64,000 nucleotides of DNA from Glebionis coronaria (GCA_025667525.1 CM046875.1:288690140-288754139); one strand, 5' to 3'. Shown: positions 10,851 through 24,101, numbered from the stretch's first letter. The notes: generated by a model not told the origin, from the letters alone. A program made the numbers and translations.

Positions 10851-13592
10851 TTGCGATGGATTTTTTTAAAAATCATTGCGACCTGACAATGTTGTATCAA
10901 AAACTTTCCGACACCTAAACCACAACATCCTTTTAACTCCAAATCAAATCCAACAGTAACACTAACCTAATCCCATCGTCTCCTACATCCCTTAACATCT
11001 AGACTCGTAATATAAACATGATCTCAGTTTCTGTTTCGCTCAATATCTTTCAAAGATATATCAAGATCTTAATTGATCTATACATCTCGAAACAATATCA
11101 TCATCGATCTATGATTAATATTCGAATCAAAAGGAAAGACTTCAAACTAAACAGTTTGCCTTTTCTATTTTTGATTCCTGTGGACTCAGACACACAAATC
11201 TTCTACATGCAACTTACCCAAGACCTAATTTTAGATGTAACCATTTTTTACTTTACGAAATCAAAGCAAGATGTATAACATGTATGTTATCATCACATCT
11301 TTGTTTTGATAAATAACAACGAATTGAAATAAAAAAAATCATTACCTACCCGAGATCGAATACCGATTTTTTAAGTCGTCTTTCTTCTCGTTTGGTGAAT
11401 GGTTTAGTTGGCAGGGTTCGTTTGGATTCTTGAGTAACAGGGTTAGTTTGTTAGATGATTAGTTTAATGACTTCACATGTTTAGAATGTATGAAGATGAT
11501 TGATATTTATGCTCATATTACTTGATAGAAAGGGGATGGGGATCAAAGATTGATAGACGATTTGTTTGGTTGTTGATAAATATTTGGAGGATGAGGAATC
11601 AGAGATTGTTTTGGTGGATGAATAGTTATGAGATGAGAGGATTAAGTTTGGTGGCTGCGTTTGTTTTGCTGAAAGATGATAGAGGCGTAGGTTTTTGAGT
11701 GTATTAGGGTAAGTCTTTCCTTTATACTACCATAAATTTAGGGTGTAGTAATCTGTTTGAGCTGATCCGTAAATGCTAAAAGACTAGTGGGCCTAACAAA
11801 ATTTAACTATCATCTGATGTTAACACGTTTTGGTGGTTTACATCTTTGTGATACCCACATTTTTTGTGACAAGTATTGATGATACTACAAATTGAAAATG
11901 TACTTCATTGATATACGTCTAGTATTTAAATGGCAAATGGATCAAGTTTGCCATCTTAAGTGGATTATCGGTTATAATCGGGGCTTGACTACGACAATAG
12001 TGACGAGACAAAGTGACAAAAAGATGAGACCATGTGACAAGAATTATTTGACGAGACCGAAGAAAAAAATTGCTATATTTTTAGTGGCTACAGATTTTTT
12101 GATCGGGTGTTATTATTTGAAGCTGAAGATGGATTTTTCGAAGGCGTGCACTTATTTTATCTTTGAAAGATAACTTGTTCGTGCTTAATCTTAGAATGAA
12201 GACTTAGTTATCTAGTTTCCGGGTTCGGGGCGGTTGGTTGATGACTCGGATAACTATCACTTTAATGAGCTACTTTATTGTACTCCGTGTCACGCGCATA
12301 GTCGACGTGGATAATTTCAAGAGGTGTTGTGCTTATATACTTATTCAGTGATGTATTGGGTACTTAAAGATTTCTCCACCGTTCCTTATTCAACAATTGT
12401 GCAAGATTAAGTCACAATATCGAGGGATTCTTATTTAGTTTCATGTTTGGTATATCCGGTTCATTCTATCAATGGTCACTTCAAATTGCCTACAAGTGGG
12501 TTGGTAAAGATGGCCATGGAGAGTTCATGAGTAGAGAATTTCGATCAACAATTGATTCTCGCCAAATATATAATTCAACTCATTTATTATTCTCACAAGA
12601 TTTCAGGTACATGTGCGTACAATTTATTGATGGTTCCGAGTTTCGAAACCATCAAGCGGGAAGAAGAAGACATATTGAACGCACAACGAGTACACGTGAT
12701 GAACTTCATACCTTCTTTTGATTTGAAGACACTCCGGGAAGACATTTGTCATAACCGCAGAGAAAACCAGTGTTTTAACTCGTGGCGTTATCAATCTCTA
12801 AACAGTACACTACTGATTCGATGTTTAATTGTTTTGATGTTGCAATTATTCTTCATCATTATCCTATATGGAGAGATATGCACTTCCGGGACTTAATTGA
12901 CTCTGGTGCATATCCGGAAGAAGATATGTGCATTTTCGGGACTTAATTGACTCTGGTGTTACGATGTTAACTTCATGAATGGGATAAAGTGTCTACTTCA
13001 GTATTTGAGCTTCATACTTGGGATTGGTTTACTTTCTTCAACTATGTGAGGGAAGAAATGTCTTGATTCTTTCTGGTATGCATAACTTGAACTCTCAGGG
13101 GGAAGAAAAATTTAGAAGAATTATTCAAGCGTGAGAAGAGACGTTGTTCATCTACTTGGTGTGCTCTTCTTTCAATCACTCATAGTAATATTATTATTTC
13201 ATATGATGGGGTTTGCTTGTTAAATTCCGCTGTGCGCTTAATCATTCTAAACTTTATTGAAAGCTTTGAAGTTGCTTATGAGGATTGTCGGTTTAGGGGG
13301 AAGCTATTTAAAAGCTTGTACATCAAGTTTATGTGGCATGAATTAGGGGGAAGTTAATTCAGAAGCTTCTCCTTAACCAGAAGTATATGGATTACTTAGC
13401 TCGTGCCGTTACAGTATTTATACTACATGTTACTACGAAGATGAGTCACTCTAAAGTGAAGACTTGAAGTCAAAGGTCTCAGAAGACTTCATCAGCATTG
13501 GACGCTTCATGGAAGCTTTTGTTCTTAATCATTATGTACTTGTTAGGAAAAATATTGTAAGGAATTCAACACGTCGTCCCATGGGGGAAGAT
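10851..13592 (+). other. Internal region of unknown origin, no recognisable gag or pol
   Basis: Only short frames exist; the longest (12443-12721 and 12552-12896, plus) match nothing I know. A 42 bp segment around CGGGACTTAATTGACTCTGG is repeated in tandem at about 12886-12956. Polypurine-like GGGGGAAG tracts recur near 13099, 13299, 13345 and 13584. The section 11340-11880 reads like noncoding or promoter-like plant DNA. The region may derive from captured host sequence or from a fully decayed pol; I cannot decide. Confidence 0.45.
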
Positions 13593-13874
13593 TGTTGGAA
13601 ATTCACTTTATGTGACGACATTTAAGAATTCCCATTAGTTATCATAGTCACACACGCATAGACTAAACTAGGAAACGTTGTATAGTTTAGGTGTGGTGCG
13701 TGACTATATATACCCCTCCAATGCTTCCAAGGAGGGGTTGTTGCTTGTGTTTTCATTTGTGTTTAATAAACTTTTCTTTTCTTTCACACACAACCTTCTC
13801 TCTAAACACATCCATGGTTGTCAACACCAAATTTCATCCACCTAGACCACCAGATTTATAATAGCAAACCCACA
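13593..13874 (+). repeat. 3' LTR of non-autonomous copia-like element
   Basis: Nearly identical to 9949-10230. Here the TATA-proximal inverted repeat is perfect over 7 bp: CCCCTCC (13713-13719), 11-base loop, GGAGGGG (13731-13737). Confidence 0.85.
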
Positions 13875-13942
13875 AGAAAAAAATACATGGATCTTTATTG
13901 TAGCTGTCTACAGCGAGATGTCCATGCGGAGGCCGTAGCCTT

Positions 13943-15253
13943 TTAGAGATAGCACTTTTTAAGATTGCAGATATTCCATGTACGATCCAAATCACGACCA
14001 TCCATGTTACGTAACATGTACGCTCCTAGCCCCAAAGCTTCCATGACTTCGTACGGTCCTTCCCACTTTAGGCCTATTTTCCCAGTGTTCTCCGCGCGAC
14101 TTGCCTTGTTTGCACGATAGACAAAATCCCCTGGACGGAAGGAGACGCCTTTAACCTTGGTGTCATAGTATGACTTCATCCGCGCCTTAGCCCTAGCTTA
14201 TTTGATGGCTGCTATCTCCTATTTTTCCACTAATAAGTCTAAATTGACCCTGAGTTCCTCATCGTTCGTGACAACGTTAACCTCCGTCGTACAGATTGTT
14301 GGCATTCAAATCTCTGTTGGTATGACCTCCTCAGTACTGTAAGCTAATGCAAACGGAGTGTCTCCATTAGCGGTCTTTATCATTGTTCTATGCGCCCATA
14401 AAACATGTGGTAGCTCATCTACCAACTTGGCGGAGCTGTCGTCCAGGCGTGCTTTGATTCCTTCGCCTAAGCTCATATTCGCCCGATCTACCAAACCATT
14501 GGTTTACGGGTGCTTGACAGATGCAAAGCGCCTTTTGATATTCAGCGCCGCACACCAATCCTTGAGCGGATTGTCCGCAAACTGCTTCCCATTATCCGAG
14601 ATAATCTCGCCCGGTAAGCCAAACCGACATACAATGTTTTCCAAAACAAACTTTTTTACATGTTTTCCCGTGATCGTTGCGACTACCTCAGCCTCTATCC
14701 AGCGAGTGAAGTAGTCCATGGCCACGATTAAGAACTTAACGCCTCCGGCAGCAACAGGAAAAGGCCCTGTTATGTGAATCCCCCTTTTATAGAATGGCTA
14801 CGGGCCCGTGATAGGTGTTAATTCTTGTTGTGGGTTACGCAGGACTGACCTGTGTACTTGACAATCGTTGCAGTTGAGGATCAAGTTGCGTGCATCTTGA
14901 TGCATAGTAGGCCAATAATATACTGTACGTAGAGCTCGTGCCACCACTGATCTAGGGCCGGCGTGCATGCCACATGACCCCTCGTGGATCTCGTTGATCA
15001 CATAGGTAGCTTGTCGTGGTCTGATGCATCGCAACCAGGGATGTAAGAATGAGCGCTTATATAGGATACCATCGCGTAATTCAAACTGGTGCGACTTCCT
15101 GCGGATGCGGCACGCTTCTGTCTCATCATTTAGAAGAGTCTCATCCGATAAGTAGTCCATGATTGGGGTCATCCACGTAGGTCCATCCTCATCAACTTCT
15201 GCTGCGACCTCATCCCCAATGATGGATTTATCCTTGAGTATCTCTACCAACAC
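13943..15253 (-). pseudogene. pol: TAT integrase, broken into several frames
   Basis: The N-terminal zinc domain (15253-14798) shows H-E-G-S-C-G-M-H then CNDCQVHR, the HHCC set. The core is at 14725-14504, with MDYFTRWIEAEVV (first D) and IISDNGKQF (second D). The next piece (14494-14306) has the region where the catalytic glutamate is expected, but reads NGLVDRANMSL, so E appears replaced by D, with a stop just before it. The C-terminus (14179-13943) contains GKIGLKWEGPYEVM and GAYMLRNMDG, the GPY/F-type domain. Stops and shifts between the pieces rule out function. Confidence 0.85.
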
Positions 15254-15499
15254 CTGCTTGGATAGATGGGCGAAGCTTATGGAAGCGATTTTACTAAGGA
15301 CGTCTGCCTTTTTATTCTCGCCCCTTGGTACTTGCTTTATAGAGAACTTGCCAAAGCCAGCGATAAGTTACTTAACCTTTCCTAAGTCCTAGATCATGTT
15401 GTCCTCTTTGGCTACATATTCTCCAAGGATATGATTCGCAACAAGCCGTGAGTCTACGTAGGCCTCAAGGTTGCGCGCTCCCAGTCTGGCCGCAATTTT

Positions 15500-16150
15500 T
15501 AAACCTGCTATCAATGCTTCATACTTCGCCTAATTGTTTGTGGCCGTAAACTTAAAACGCAAGGCATAAGTAAATTCCATGCCCTCTAGATTTCTGAGTA
15601 TGAGGCCTGCCCCTGACCCATCCATGCAAGAAGATCCATCGGTGAATAGAACCCATGGTTCTTTCAGGATTTCCTCGTTTCGGGCCATTAGCGCATCCTC
15701 ATTAGATATCTCTACAATGAAATCTGCCAAGATTTAAGCTTTGATGGCTATTCTTGATCTATAATAGATATTATATTCCCCAAGAAGGACGCTCCACTTC
15801 TGCAGTCTTCCTGCTACGTCCGGTCTAGAGATGATCTGTTTTGTTGGTTGGTCCGTGATGACCACAATTGGGTGCGCCTGAAAGTATCGGCACAACCTTT
15901 TGCGACAAAGACCAATGATAGGACCAGCTTCTCCACCGGGGAATAATTTAACTCCGGTCCCTGCAATGTTCTACTTATAAAGTAGACTGGAGTCTGAACT
16001 GTGTCCCGGTCCATCATAAGGACAACGCTTATTTCTCCGTGCGCAACGGATAGGTACATGATTAGTTGCTCCTGAGGTCTTGGGGCGACAAGCATTGGGA
16101 GGGCCGCCAGGCGCTGCTTAAGCTTCCCAAATGCCTCCTCTGCATCCCTT
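15500..16150 (-). pseudogene. pol: TAT RNase H and additional archaeal-type RNase H
   Basis: Two RNase H-like blocks are visible. The RT-proximal one (16095-15814) has YLSVAHGEISVVLMM, VYFISRTLQG and ELNYSPVEKLVLSLVF, the standard gypsy RNase H in degraded form. Downstream, 15730-15530 reads WVLFTDGSSCMDGSGAGLIL, which is the start of the archaeal-type RNase H known from TAT/Ogre elements. The two are separated by degraded sequence with stops, and the end of the second domain (to about 15300) is out of frame. Confidence 0.8.
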
Positions 16151-16361
16151 GTCCAGCGGAAGTCCCCTTTCTTTAAGCACTTCTTGAGTGTTTTGAATAG
16201 AGGAAGTGACTTCTCCGTGGACTATGAGAGGAACCTGTTAAGTCCAGCCAACTTTCCATTAAGTGATTGTACCTCTTTTAGTGTCCGAGGAGATGGTAAC
16301 TGTATCACAACCTCAGTTTTCTCGGGGCACGGATTAATGCCATTTGGGTCTATCATTTACC

Positions 16362-17135
16362 CTAAAAACATTCCTTCAGTTCCCCAAATGTGCATTTTTT
16401 AGGATTTAACATCATGTTGATCTTTCTCAAGGTGTCAAATGTCTCCTGGACATCACGGAGGAGCTCGTCCTCCGTGTGGCTCTTTATAACAAAGTCGTCG
16501 ACATAAACTCCGAGATTACGGCCAATCTTTGAGTTGAACGCTTTATCCACAAGTCGTTGATATGTCGCCCCTGTGTTCTTGAGTCCGAACTTCATTTTTG
16601 TATAACAATACACACCCTGACTTGTATGGAACGACGTCTTTTCCTCGTCCTCTTTCGACATCTGGATCTGGTGATACCCTTTGTATGCATCCAAGAAACA
16701 CTTAAACAGGTACCCGCATACGGATTCAACCTTCTAATCGATTTCTGGCAATGGATAACAGTCTTGCGGACAAGCCTTGTTCAAGTCGGTGAAATCCACA
16801 CACATGCGGCAGCTGCTATCATGCTTCTTGACCATGACCGGATCGGAAAGCCACTCGTGGTAATAAACCTCGCGCATGATTCCTGCCTCAACCATCTTTT
16901 TTACTTAATCTAGTATAACCTGGTTGCGCTTCTTTTGTCTCACCGGGGGATACCCCGGGCAGATCTGAAGCTTGTGCTCCGCGGTCAAGCGCGGCACGCT
17001 TGTCATGTGCTTTGGTTCCCATGCAAACACGTCAAGGTTTGCCTTAAGGAGGGAGCACATAACGTTCCTTCCTTTATCGGAAAGAGTTCCTCCTATAGCC
17101 ACCTCATGTTCTTGATAATCAGGGTGGATAGCCAC
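16362..17135 (-). pseudogene. pol: TAT reverse transcriptase
   Basis: The N-terminal part (17135-16905) has LLKANLDVFAWEPKHMTSVP and the RQKKRN stretch that precedes RT fingers. After a stop and a degraded block, 16694-16362 carries DAYKGYHQIQM, MKFGLKNTGATYQRLVD and the catalytic YVDD of GVYVDDFVIKS. It continues to MMLNPKKCTFG. The catalytic motif is intact but the frame is interrupted by several stops between 16905 and 16700. Confidence 0.85.
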
Positions 17136-18249
17136 CTTCCAATTCGCGAGGGTAACCCTTCCTTAGCTGGGGTTGGTTGTGTTGGTGCTGCGACAACATT
17201 ACATTCCGATGGTGGTACTATCGAATTGAAGATAGTAACAATTCCACCCTCGACTGGGAGTTTTAGCATGTCGTGTGTCATAGACAGGACTGCCTGTATG
17301 GCGAGTATTCCTTGCCTTCCAATGATACCATTGTACGAGGAATTAGAGTATATGACCATAAAGTTCATCCATGCCGTAGTTGAATGCTCTTTATCCCCGA
17401 TAGTTACAAACAACCATAACTGCCCTATTGGCCAAATGGTATCCCCACTAAAACCAATAAGCGGCGACGTGGCCGGCATTAGTTGGCTTTTGATTTCTGG
17501 TTTCAAATGTATGAAACAATGTTCATAGAGTATCTCCGCGGATGATCCTCCATCAACATACATGCGACGAACGTTGTGGCTTCCAATGTTCACCTCAATC
17601 GTGAGAGGCGCATCCGCCACGTTGGTCGTCGTGATATGAGGGAATGAGATTTCCTTGCTGCGAGAAAATTTCTGACTAATCTTCTGCTTCGTCCTGCGCT
17701 TCCATGAATGAACCATAAATATGGTTGTAGGCTTGTCTTTCTGGAAATATTTCTTGTCGTTCTTTTTGTTATCCTTCCCATCTTTCCAGTCCTTGACTAG
17801 ATGCTTGAGTTTGCCTGACTTAATCAGTGACTCGACATGCTTCTTGAGTTGGATGCACTCATCCGTGCCATGACCCTTGTCATTATGAATTTCGCAAAAG
17901 CGGTTTCCCTGACAACGGTTAACCGGAGTTGTCATTGGGGGCGGCCTTGAAAAGTTTGCCCCTTCCGTCAGCAGGATGTCCTGGTATGTCATTTTTAGAG
18001 GTGTGAACTTGTCGTTCGACCGTCCTCCTTTTGCTTGATTTTTATAATCCGAGCTCCTTCTATTGCCTTGATTGACTGCCTTTTTGACTGGTCATTCGAC
18101 CAATAAATTTGGTTTCCCCTTGAGGGGTAAGCTGTGGACACGACAATCTCCCCTTCCAAAAAATTTCTAACCCTTTTCATGAGGTCATCAAACTTTTCGG
18201 GCTGTCTATTGTTGAGGCATCGGATCAGTTCCTTGTCTGTTATGCCATG
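17093..18249 (-). pseudogene. gag-pro: TAT gag C-terminus with zinc knuckle and protease
   Basis: The gag tail (18249-17995, out of frame with what follows) has MKRVRNFLEGE. From 17992 an open 299-codon frame begins with a CEIHNDKGHGTDEC zinc-knuckle-like motif (residues about 33-46). A lysine-rich linker follows, and then the protease with active site VDGGSSAEILY (DGGSS in place of DSG/DTG, common in TAT). IIGRQGIL closes the domain. The first 250 bp continue the gag fragment found at 43983-45299 across the A1 insertion. Confidence 0.8.
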
Positions 18250-21200
18250 TGAAATTGTGTATAATGCAGTTCGTTTTTCTCAGTTCTTGCTAATTGAAAG
18301 TCCTAACAATATCGGGTTTTTAACTGTTTTTGGTTGTTAATATTTTTTGGATATTCTATTTGCTAATTCAAACAATGACTTGCAAAATTAAAAAAATATT
18401 ACCTACTTATATGTAAAACATCGTGCAAATACCAAGTTTTTATTCAAGTAAATTCAAAATGTAAATTTTACAACTAAAAGGACTGAAAATGTAAATTCTA
18501 TGAAAATTAAATGCTTAAAATGTAAAACTAACAAGTGCAAGGACTAAAAATGTAAAACAGTTAACCAAAAGGATCAAATATGTAAACAATGTAACAAACT
18601 AACCAAATTTGAAACAATTTCCAAAACTGCTAACTGAAATTTAACAAATTCCAAACTGAAAGGACTAGTTTAGTGCAAACCCTAAAAACTCTCAAGTTTA
18701 GCCAGGATTAGAAACAGTTTGATACAAGAAGGACTAGATTGCAATTTTGAAAAGATTTTAAGCCAAAACGGGTTTATGGAACAAATAAGCTCGTGTGAGC
18801 TTATTTCTCAACCAAAATTTACCAAACCAATTCCAAAATGCTTAGAATTCAAAATAAGCAAGACCTGTAAGAGGATTTTGGCTAAAAATGACTAATAAGC
18901 AAATAAGCACTTCACAATAAGCTCAAAATAAGCTCTAGGAAAATCTGGACATGCACAATTAGCTTTTTGTACTGAAACTGATTAATGAGCTCAAAACATG
19001 AATGGGAAATCAAGTCTTATCAAAATTCATCAAGAAATAAGACTGGAAATTGAAATAAGCTGAAAATGGCTTATGTTGACCAAGCGTTGACCAAGATTTT
19101 TGATAAAAAGCTGAAAATCTCAAAATTCATCCAACAACACCTACTAAGTGATATTGTGAAAGAAAATTACCAGGTTTGTGAAGTGGATTAAGAGATATGA
19201 AAATTCAGTTTTCATTTACAGAAACATCACTTTGCTTATCAGTATGGAATTTTGCTTATTACTCTTTGCTTAATGAAAACTGTACAAAAAGCTTATAGAC
19301 TTTGAAACTTCATGATGTGACCTACAAATGAGAACTGGTTTGGCAAGATTTCATCAAAAAAAAACAAATGCCAGCCTAATGAAATTGATAACCTTTTTTA
19401 GCAAATCTGACTGAAATATGACCCAAACTTTTTCTATGCCAATTGCCTTTTTGACTTTAAACTTGACCTGAAAAAGACTTAAATCCTTTTGTTATGACCT
19501 TATGACTGGAAATGAACAAGAAATTGCCAAAGATCAACTCTTGAAAACTTATTTCAATCTAATGCCAAACACTACTTTATCTGATCTTTATGAAAATTTA
19601 CAAAGACTTTTTGAACACCAGTCAAGACTGAGTAAAAACCTTTATCAAACCAAACTTAATGATCAAAATGGAATGTATGAAAGCTATATTCAAGCAATGA
19701 TAGCAACTAGAACTCAAATAAGGGCACAAGGCTAAAAATGACTGAAATAAGCTAACAATTAGGACTAAATCCAAATCAATAAGCAGATAAGCAACACTAA
19801 GGCTACAAACTAACTAAAATCAAGTAAAGATCAAACTAAACAAGTTTTATCATGCATTCACCAAAGATTTACACTAGAAATGAAGCATGCATTTGACAGT
19901 TTGAGTGGAACCAAAACAAGAACTTTTGAACCTTGTGAAGAAACCATTGAGCAGTAGAGGAGTGCTGTACTCTCTATTCTAGTGTTAACCACTACCTTAG
20001 CACTAGATTCACTAATCTACAATCAACAATTCAGCTACAAATCAACAAGAATCATCACAATGGCATGAATTCATCACTTGTGCTATGGATTTGGACTGAA
20101 ATCAACAAACAGCTACTATCTTCACTCCAAAGTCAGTTATGATCAATGAATGATCATAACAAACTCAATTCAGCAACAAAAAGTATCCAAGATGCAAGGA
20201 ATGAACAGTAAGGATGATGAGAAGTATTGGCGGGAAAAGAAGAATTTGAATTTTATTGATGGAAATTTGTTACAAAGCTGTTAAATTGGGTACTAACTAA
20301 CTAACTAACTCAAGAGTGTGTCAAACTCTTGAGTAGTTTAGCTAAAAAAGGAAATTGATGAGAGGAAAAGTAAAAGTGTGTGTTTTTCACACTTACAACT
20401 ACACACTAGAAATTAAGACTAAACTGCTATTTATAGGATTGAGAAGGAGGTCAGTTGGGGTTGGTGACGTGTTGGGACCAATCCTAGGTCTCCACGTGGC
20501 ATAATTCTGCTGAGTTGATTTTCCAGGTATGAACATGAATTGGTGTTTCTTGATTGAGTTGATTTCTTGTTAATTGATGATGACCAATAGATTCGTCTCT
20601 CAAAAATAAGCAATTTTGATGTTTGTAACTTTCCATGAAATCCACTCTAGCTCAAAAAACGATCCTGGGAAATTTTGGTTATTTGAAGATGACACGTGTC
20701 AAGCTCTGATTAGTTGAAATGGAAGCACACGGATCACACTGTTAAGATCTGCTCATTAATGAGGGTGGCTGAGTGGATAATTAATGCTTGTTTATGTGGC
20801 AATCCTTGTCATAATATCCCTGGCTTCTCATTGGTCAAAAACAAAGCACATGGATTGAACTAGTATAACTTTCCATATATGGCAAAAATCACCCCTTAAC
20901 TTTGGCATATTGCACTTAAAGGCTAGCAGCTTCATTTCTTTAGCATTTTTAGTCCTTCAACTTTCATTCTTGAACAAAATTGGTCCTTTGACTGAGTTGA
21001 CTTGAGAGTTGACCTTGTTTGACTATGATCTTGACTTTTTACAATATTTACACTTTGGTCCTTCATCTTTGGCATTTTGTCAAGATAGGTCCTTGTACTT
21101 CAAAGTCTTGTCACTTTTAATCCTTCTTTGTCTTTTTCATCAAATTAAGCTTGATTATTCCTTGTTTGCTTGAAAATGCATCCTTTTACCTACACAAGTG

Positions 21201-21312
21201 TACACAAACACAAACATACCACATAACACTGTTTTTGCAAGATAAATTGGTATTTTGCTTCATGTTTTAGGGTTATTTGTTGATAAATTGATATGAGTTT
21301 TAGCTCATATCA
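18250..21312 (-). repeat. 3' LTR of Athila A1 (3063 bp)
   Basis: Plus-strand limits are TGAAATTGTG and GCTCATATCA. It carries several AAAATGTAAA words (18450-18580), many AATAAGC words (18780-19060), a CTAA microsatellite near 20291 with one unit fewer than the other LTR, and TATA-like CCTATAAATA (minus) at about 20430. A 77-codon plus-strand frame (19502-19735) is antisense to the element. Confidence 0.9.
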
Positions 21313-23285
21313 AATCCCCTACACTTGAACATTGTCATGTCCTCATGCAATTCTATATATTTTAAGGCACAAATTTACATTCTCCTCATAATTAATCCAC
21401 CTTGGCCATATAGAATGCATCTACACTACTCTAAACTACATGATGCATGATTTTGACTTTCAACAATGCAATGAACAAAATACAATTCTATCTATATCTT
21501 TTTGGTTTTTCTTGAAATGGTTTTGATGGAAATAACTCATAAAGAATTCAATGGCTTTGATTAGGGCTTGGGTACCATGGACATTTATCACCCTCAAGTT
21601 TCACTTTCCCCATACCAAGCTTAAAATGGGATCATTGCATTCACAAGTAAAAAGTGCATCAACTTATTCATGACAATTAAATGTGGAACCGGTTTTTATT
21701 TGAGCAAATTGCTTGTGGGCAAATTTGTCATTTATTCAAGTGTGAAGTATAAGAAGTGCAAAATCCAAAAATAAGGAAGCACGGTTTTAATCCTAAGTAA
21801 TCCTCTCATCCATTACTTTAAAAATCGCTCATAATTAATACAAGTCCGTTTCAAGAGTAATAAGTCATTCGCCTTATGTGTAAAATCCCCATGTCATGCT
21901 TTCATAAGTAGCTACACACTCGCTAAGGAAAGAAAAATAAAACTCACGCAATAATTTACATCCGCCATCTTTTTGAGACTTTGGATCTTCAACCCCGCAA
22001 CCCGTCAAGGTAATATTGGATTGGAGCAATCTATTGAATCACCGCAACCCGTCAAGGTAATATTGGAACTCAATAGTCACTATAATTAACACCACACTGC
22101 CCCTCTTGGGAGTCTTGTATATATATTTTTTCTTTTCTTTTTCTTTTTTCTAGCCACTCATTTTTTGTAAGCCGCTCTTATTTTTCTTTATTCCTCACAA
22201 AGAAATTTAAAAAGAATAAAAGGAAAAACACCCGCTAAATATTGAGCATGACATAAGTCTAATACACATAAAACGTTCTAACTTAGAATCTTAAGACGTA
22301 CTTATATCAACCATGAATGATTAGACAAAAATGCATAAGAGATTACAAACCAATTAAAACCGTTCTTGATTATTTATTAACAATTATATACATGCGAAGA
22401 AATTAGAGGTAAAGAAGAGAAGGGTTTAGCCACAAGTAATTATCATGAAGTTTATTTAGCCCTTTTATACTTGCTTCAACTCTATCATTTCCCATTCTCC
22501 ACAAATTTAAAATTTCAAATAATGAAATTGGTGGATGCTTAGCCTACTAGACCAATGAAGGACTACATGGTTAAGGATACTAGCTAGAGTAAGCTTTGAT
22601 AAGCAAACTCGGGTTGAGTCAAAATATCCATGGCGGGCCTAATATGTCAATGAAGTCTAAACTTGTTAAAACCATGTTTTATTTTATTTTTTTTCTTTTT
22701 ATATCTTTTTGATGAAAAATGAAAGAAGAAATATATACAATGCAAATGTGTTATGCAAATGAAAAATGATTAATGCAAAATTATGAATGCATATTTTTGT
22801 TGGCCAAAGTAGATCAAAAATTTGAAAAATGTTAAAAAATCAATTTTTCCATGTTATCATGCAAGACAATGACAAGTTCTAGGTAAGGTCACTTCGATAG
22901 AAGACCCCCCTACACTTAAGCTAAAGATTGTCCTCAATGTTTAAGAGCATGGAAGTATAAAGACTTCCCCTACACTTATAAAAATGAATAGACTTTGCTT
23001 AACCCAAGTTAAGGAAAGGACAACTATTAGTGAAATCATGTTTAAGCACAAGGTGTCAATGAACCATCACTATAGTAACGAAGTGAACCGGATACAAAGG
23101 CCTCCTCCATAAGCTCCAAAGCATGAAATGAGTGAGCAACCCTACAAACAATCATGAAGACAAAAGAAGGTCTCCCCTACACTTATCTCCAAGTCTATAC
23201 CCTTATTTCTAACCTACAACACTCTAAACCTAGTTATACGATGCTTGAGTTAATGAGTCTCTAGCTCGACTCGTCCCTCAATGAA
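21313..23285 (-). other. 3' noncoding region of Athila A1
   Basis: No reading frame is supported. Just inside the LTR, AATCCCCTACACTTG (minus strand CAAGTGTAGGGGATT) is the polypurine tract. Similar AGTGTAGGGG tracts recur at about 22905, 22967 and 23170. Two copies of a segment beginning CCGCAACCCGTCAAGG lie 47 bp apart (21995 and 22042). Blocks near 21590 (TCACCCTCAAGTTTCAC), 22575 and 22905 are shared with A2 and A3 and are the conserved part of the region. Confidence 0.7.
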
Positions 23286-24096
23286 TCAATTCATGGGGAA
23301 AATTGGGATCTCTTGGACCATTTCAACGGAAATGTCCTCCCCAAAGTAATGCTTAACACGGTGACCGTTCACTTTAAAATTTGGACCGTCGGGTTGTGAC
23401 AACTCAATAGTTCCATATGGAAACACTTGAGCAATAGTGAATGGACCGGACCATCTTGACTTAAGCTTGCCCGCAAAAAGTTTCAATCTTGAGTTAAAGA
23501 GGAGAACCGACTCTCCAACTTTGAACTCACGATTCTTGATCTTAGCATCATGCAATTTCTTAGTCTTTTCCTTGTAAAGCAAAGAATTTTCATAGGCATT
23601 GGCTCTCAATTCATCCATCTCATTGAGTTGATCTTTCCTATGTGAACCAGCTTGGTTTAAATCAAAGTTAGCCCACTTGAGAGCCCAAGATGCCTTGTGT
23701 TCTAACTCAAATGGGAGGTGGCACGCTTTTCCATAGACAAGCCTATAAGGAGTACAACCAATTGGTGTTTTAAAAGCCGTCCTAAACGCCCACAAAGCAT
23801 CATCAAGCTTATCCGACCAAGAAGCTCGATGATCTCCCACCGTTCTCTCTAAAATTCTCTTCAAACCACGATTTGTGACCTCGGTTTGACCATTTGTTTG
23901 AGGGTGATACGCGGTAGAAAGTCTATGATTAACTCCATATTTCTTCAAAACTCTCGTGAATTGATCATTACAAAAGTGCGTACCACGATCACTTATGATG
24001 GCCCGAGGTACACCAAATCTAGCAAACAATTGTTTCAAAAACTTCACAACAACTCTAGCATCATTGGTAGGTAAGGCTTTAGCCTCCACCCATTTG
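23286..24096 (-). pseudogene. pol: Athila A1 integrase, 3' part (interrupted by A2)
   Basis: It starts where the A2 insertion ends and reads [20 protein letters not shown], then [14 protein letters not shown] with the second catalytic D. HPQTNGQTEV holds the catalytic E. The C-terminal KLKSRWSGPFTIAQVFPYGT is the GPF/Y module. The frame is open to its natural stop at 23286. The first catalytic D (WGIDFMGPF) is on the other side of A2, about 11 kb away at 35.3 kb, so the gene cannot be read as one unit. Apart from the insertion the integrase looks undamaged. Confidence 0.9.
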
Positions 24097-24101
24097 GACA
24101 C

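Larger units (their letters stand above)
9949..13874 (+). mobile_element. Non-autonomous copia-like LTR element
   Basis: Two 282 bp LTRs (9949-10230 and 13593-13874) start TGTTGGAAATTC and end CACA. They flank 3.36 kb of sequence in which I recognise no gag or pol. The five bases before the element (AGACA) and after it (AGAAA) match at four positions, a probable target duplication. The site after the 5' LTR, TTGGCATTAGGGCC, is a two-change version of the initiator tRNA-Met primer site. A purine tract (ATGGGGGAAGA) precedes the 3' LTR. The pre-insertion site lies in the 3' noncoding part of the TAT element. Confidence 0.85.

Noticed and set aside
12443..12896. Two overlapping plus-strand frames as possible genes
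   Set aside because: No start context, no recognisable motif, mutually overlapping frames, and stops on both sides; likely chance.
13875..13942. Possible 3' LTR of TAT next to the copia-like element
   Set aside because: No similarity to the LTR at 54458-54951 is visible; the interval continues into 9879-9948 as 3' noncoding sequence.
21313..23285. env-like gene between integrase and 3' LTR of A1
   Set aside because: Some Athila have one here, but I find no frame, signal peptide or membrane segment in any frame of the sense strand.
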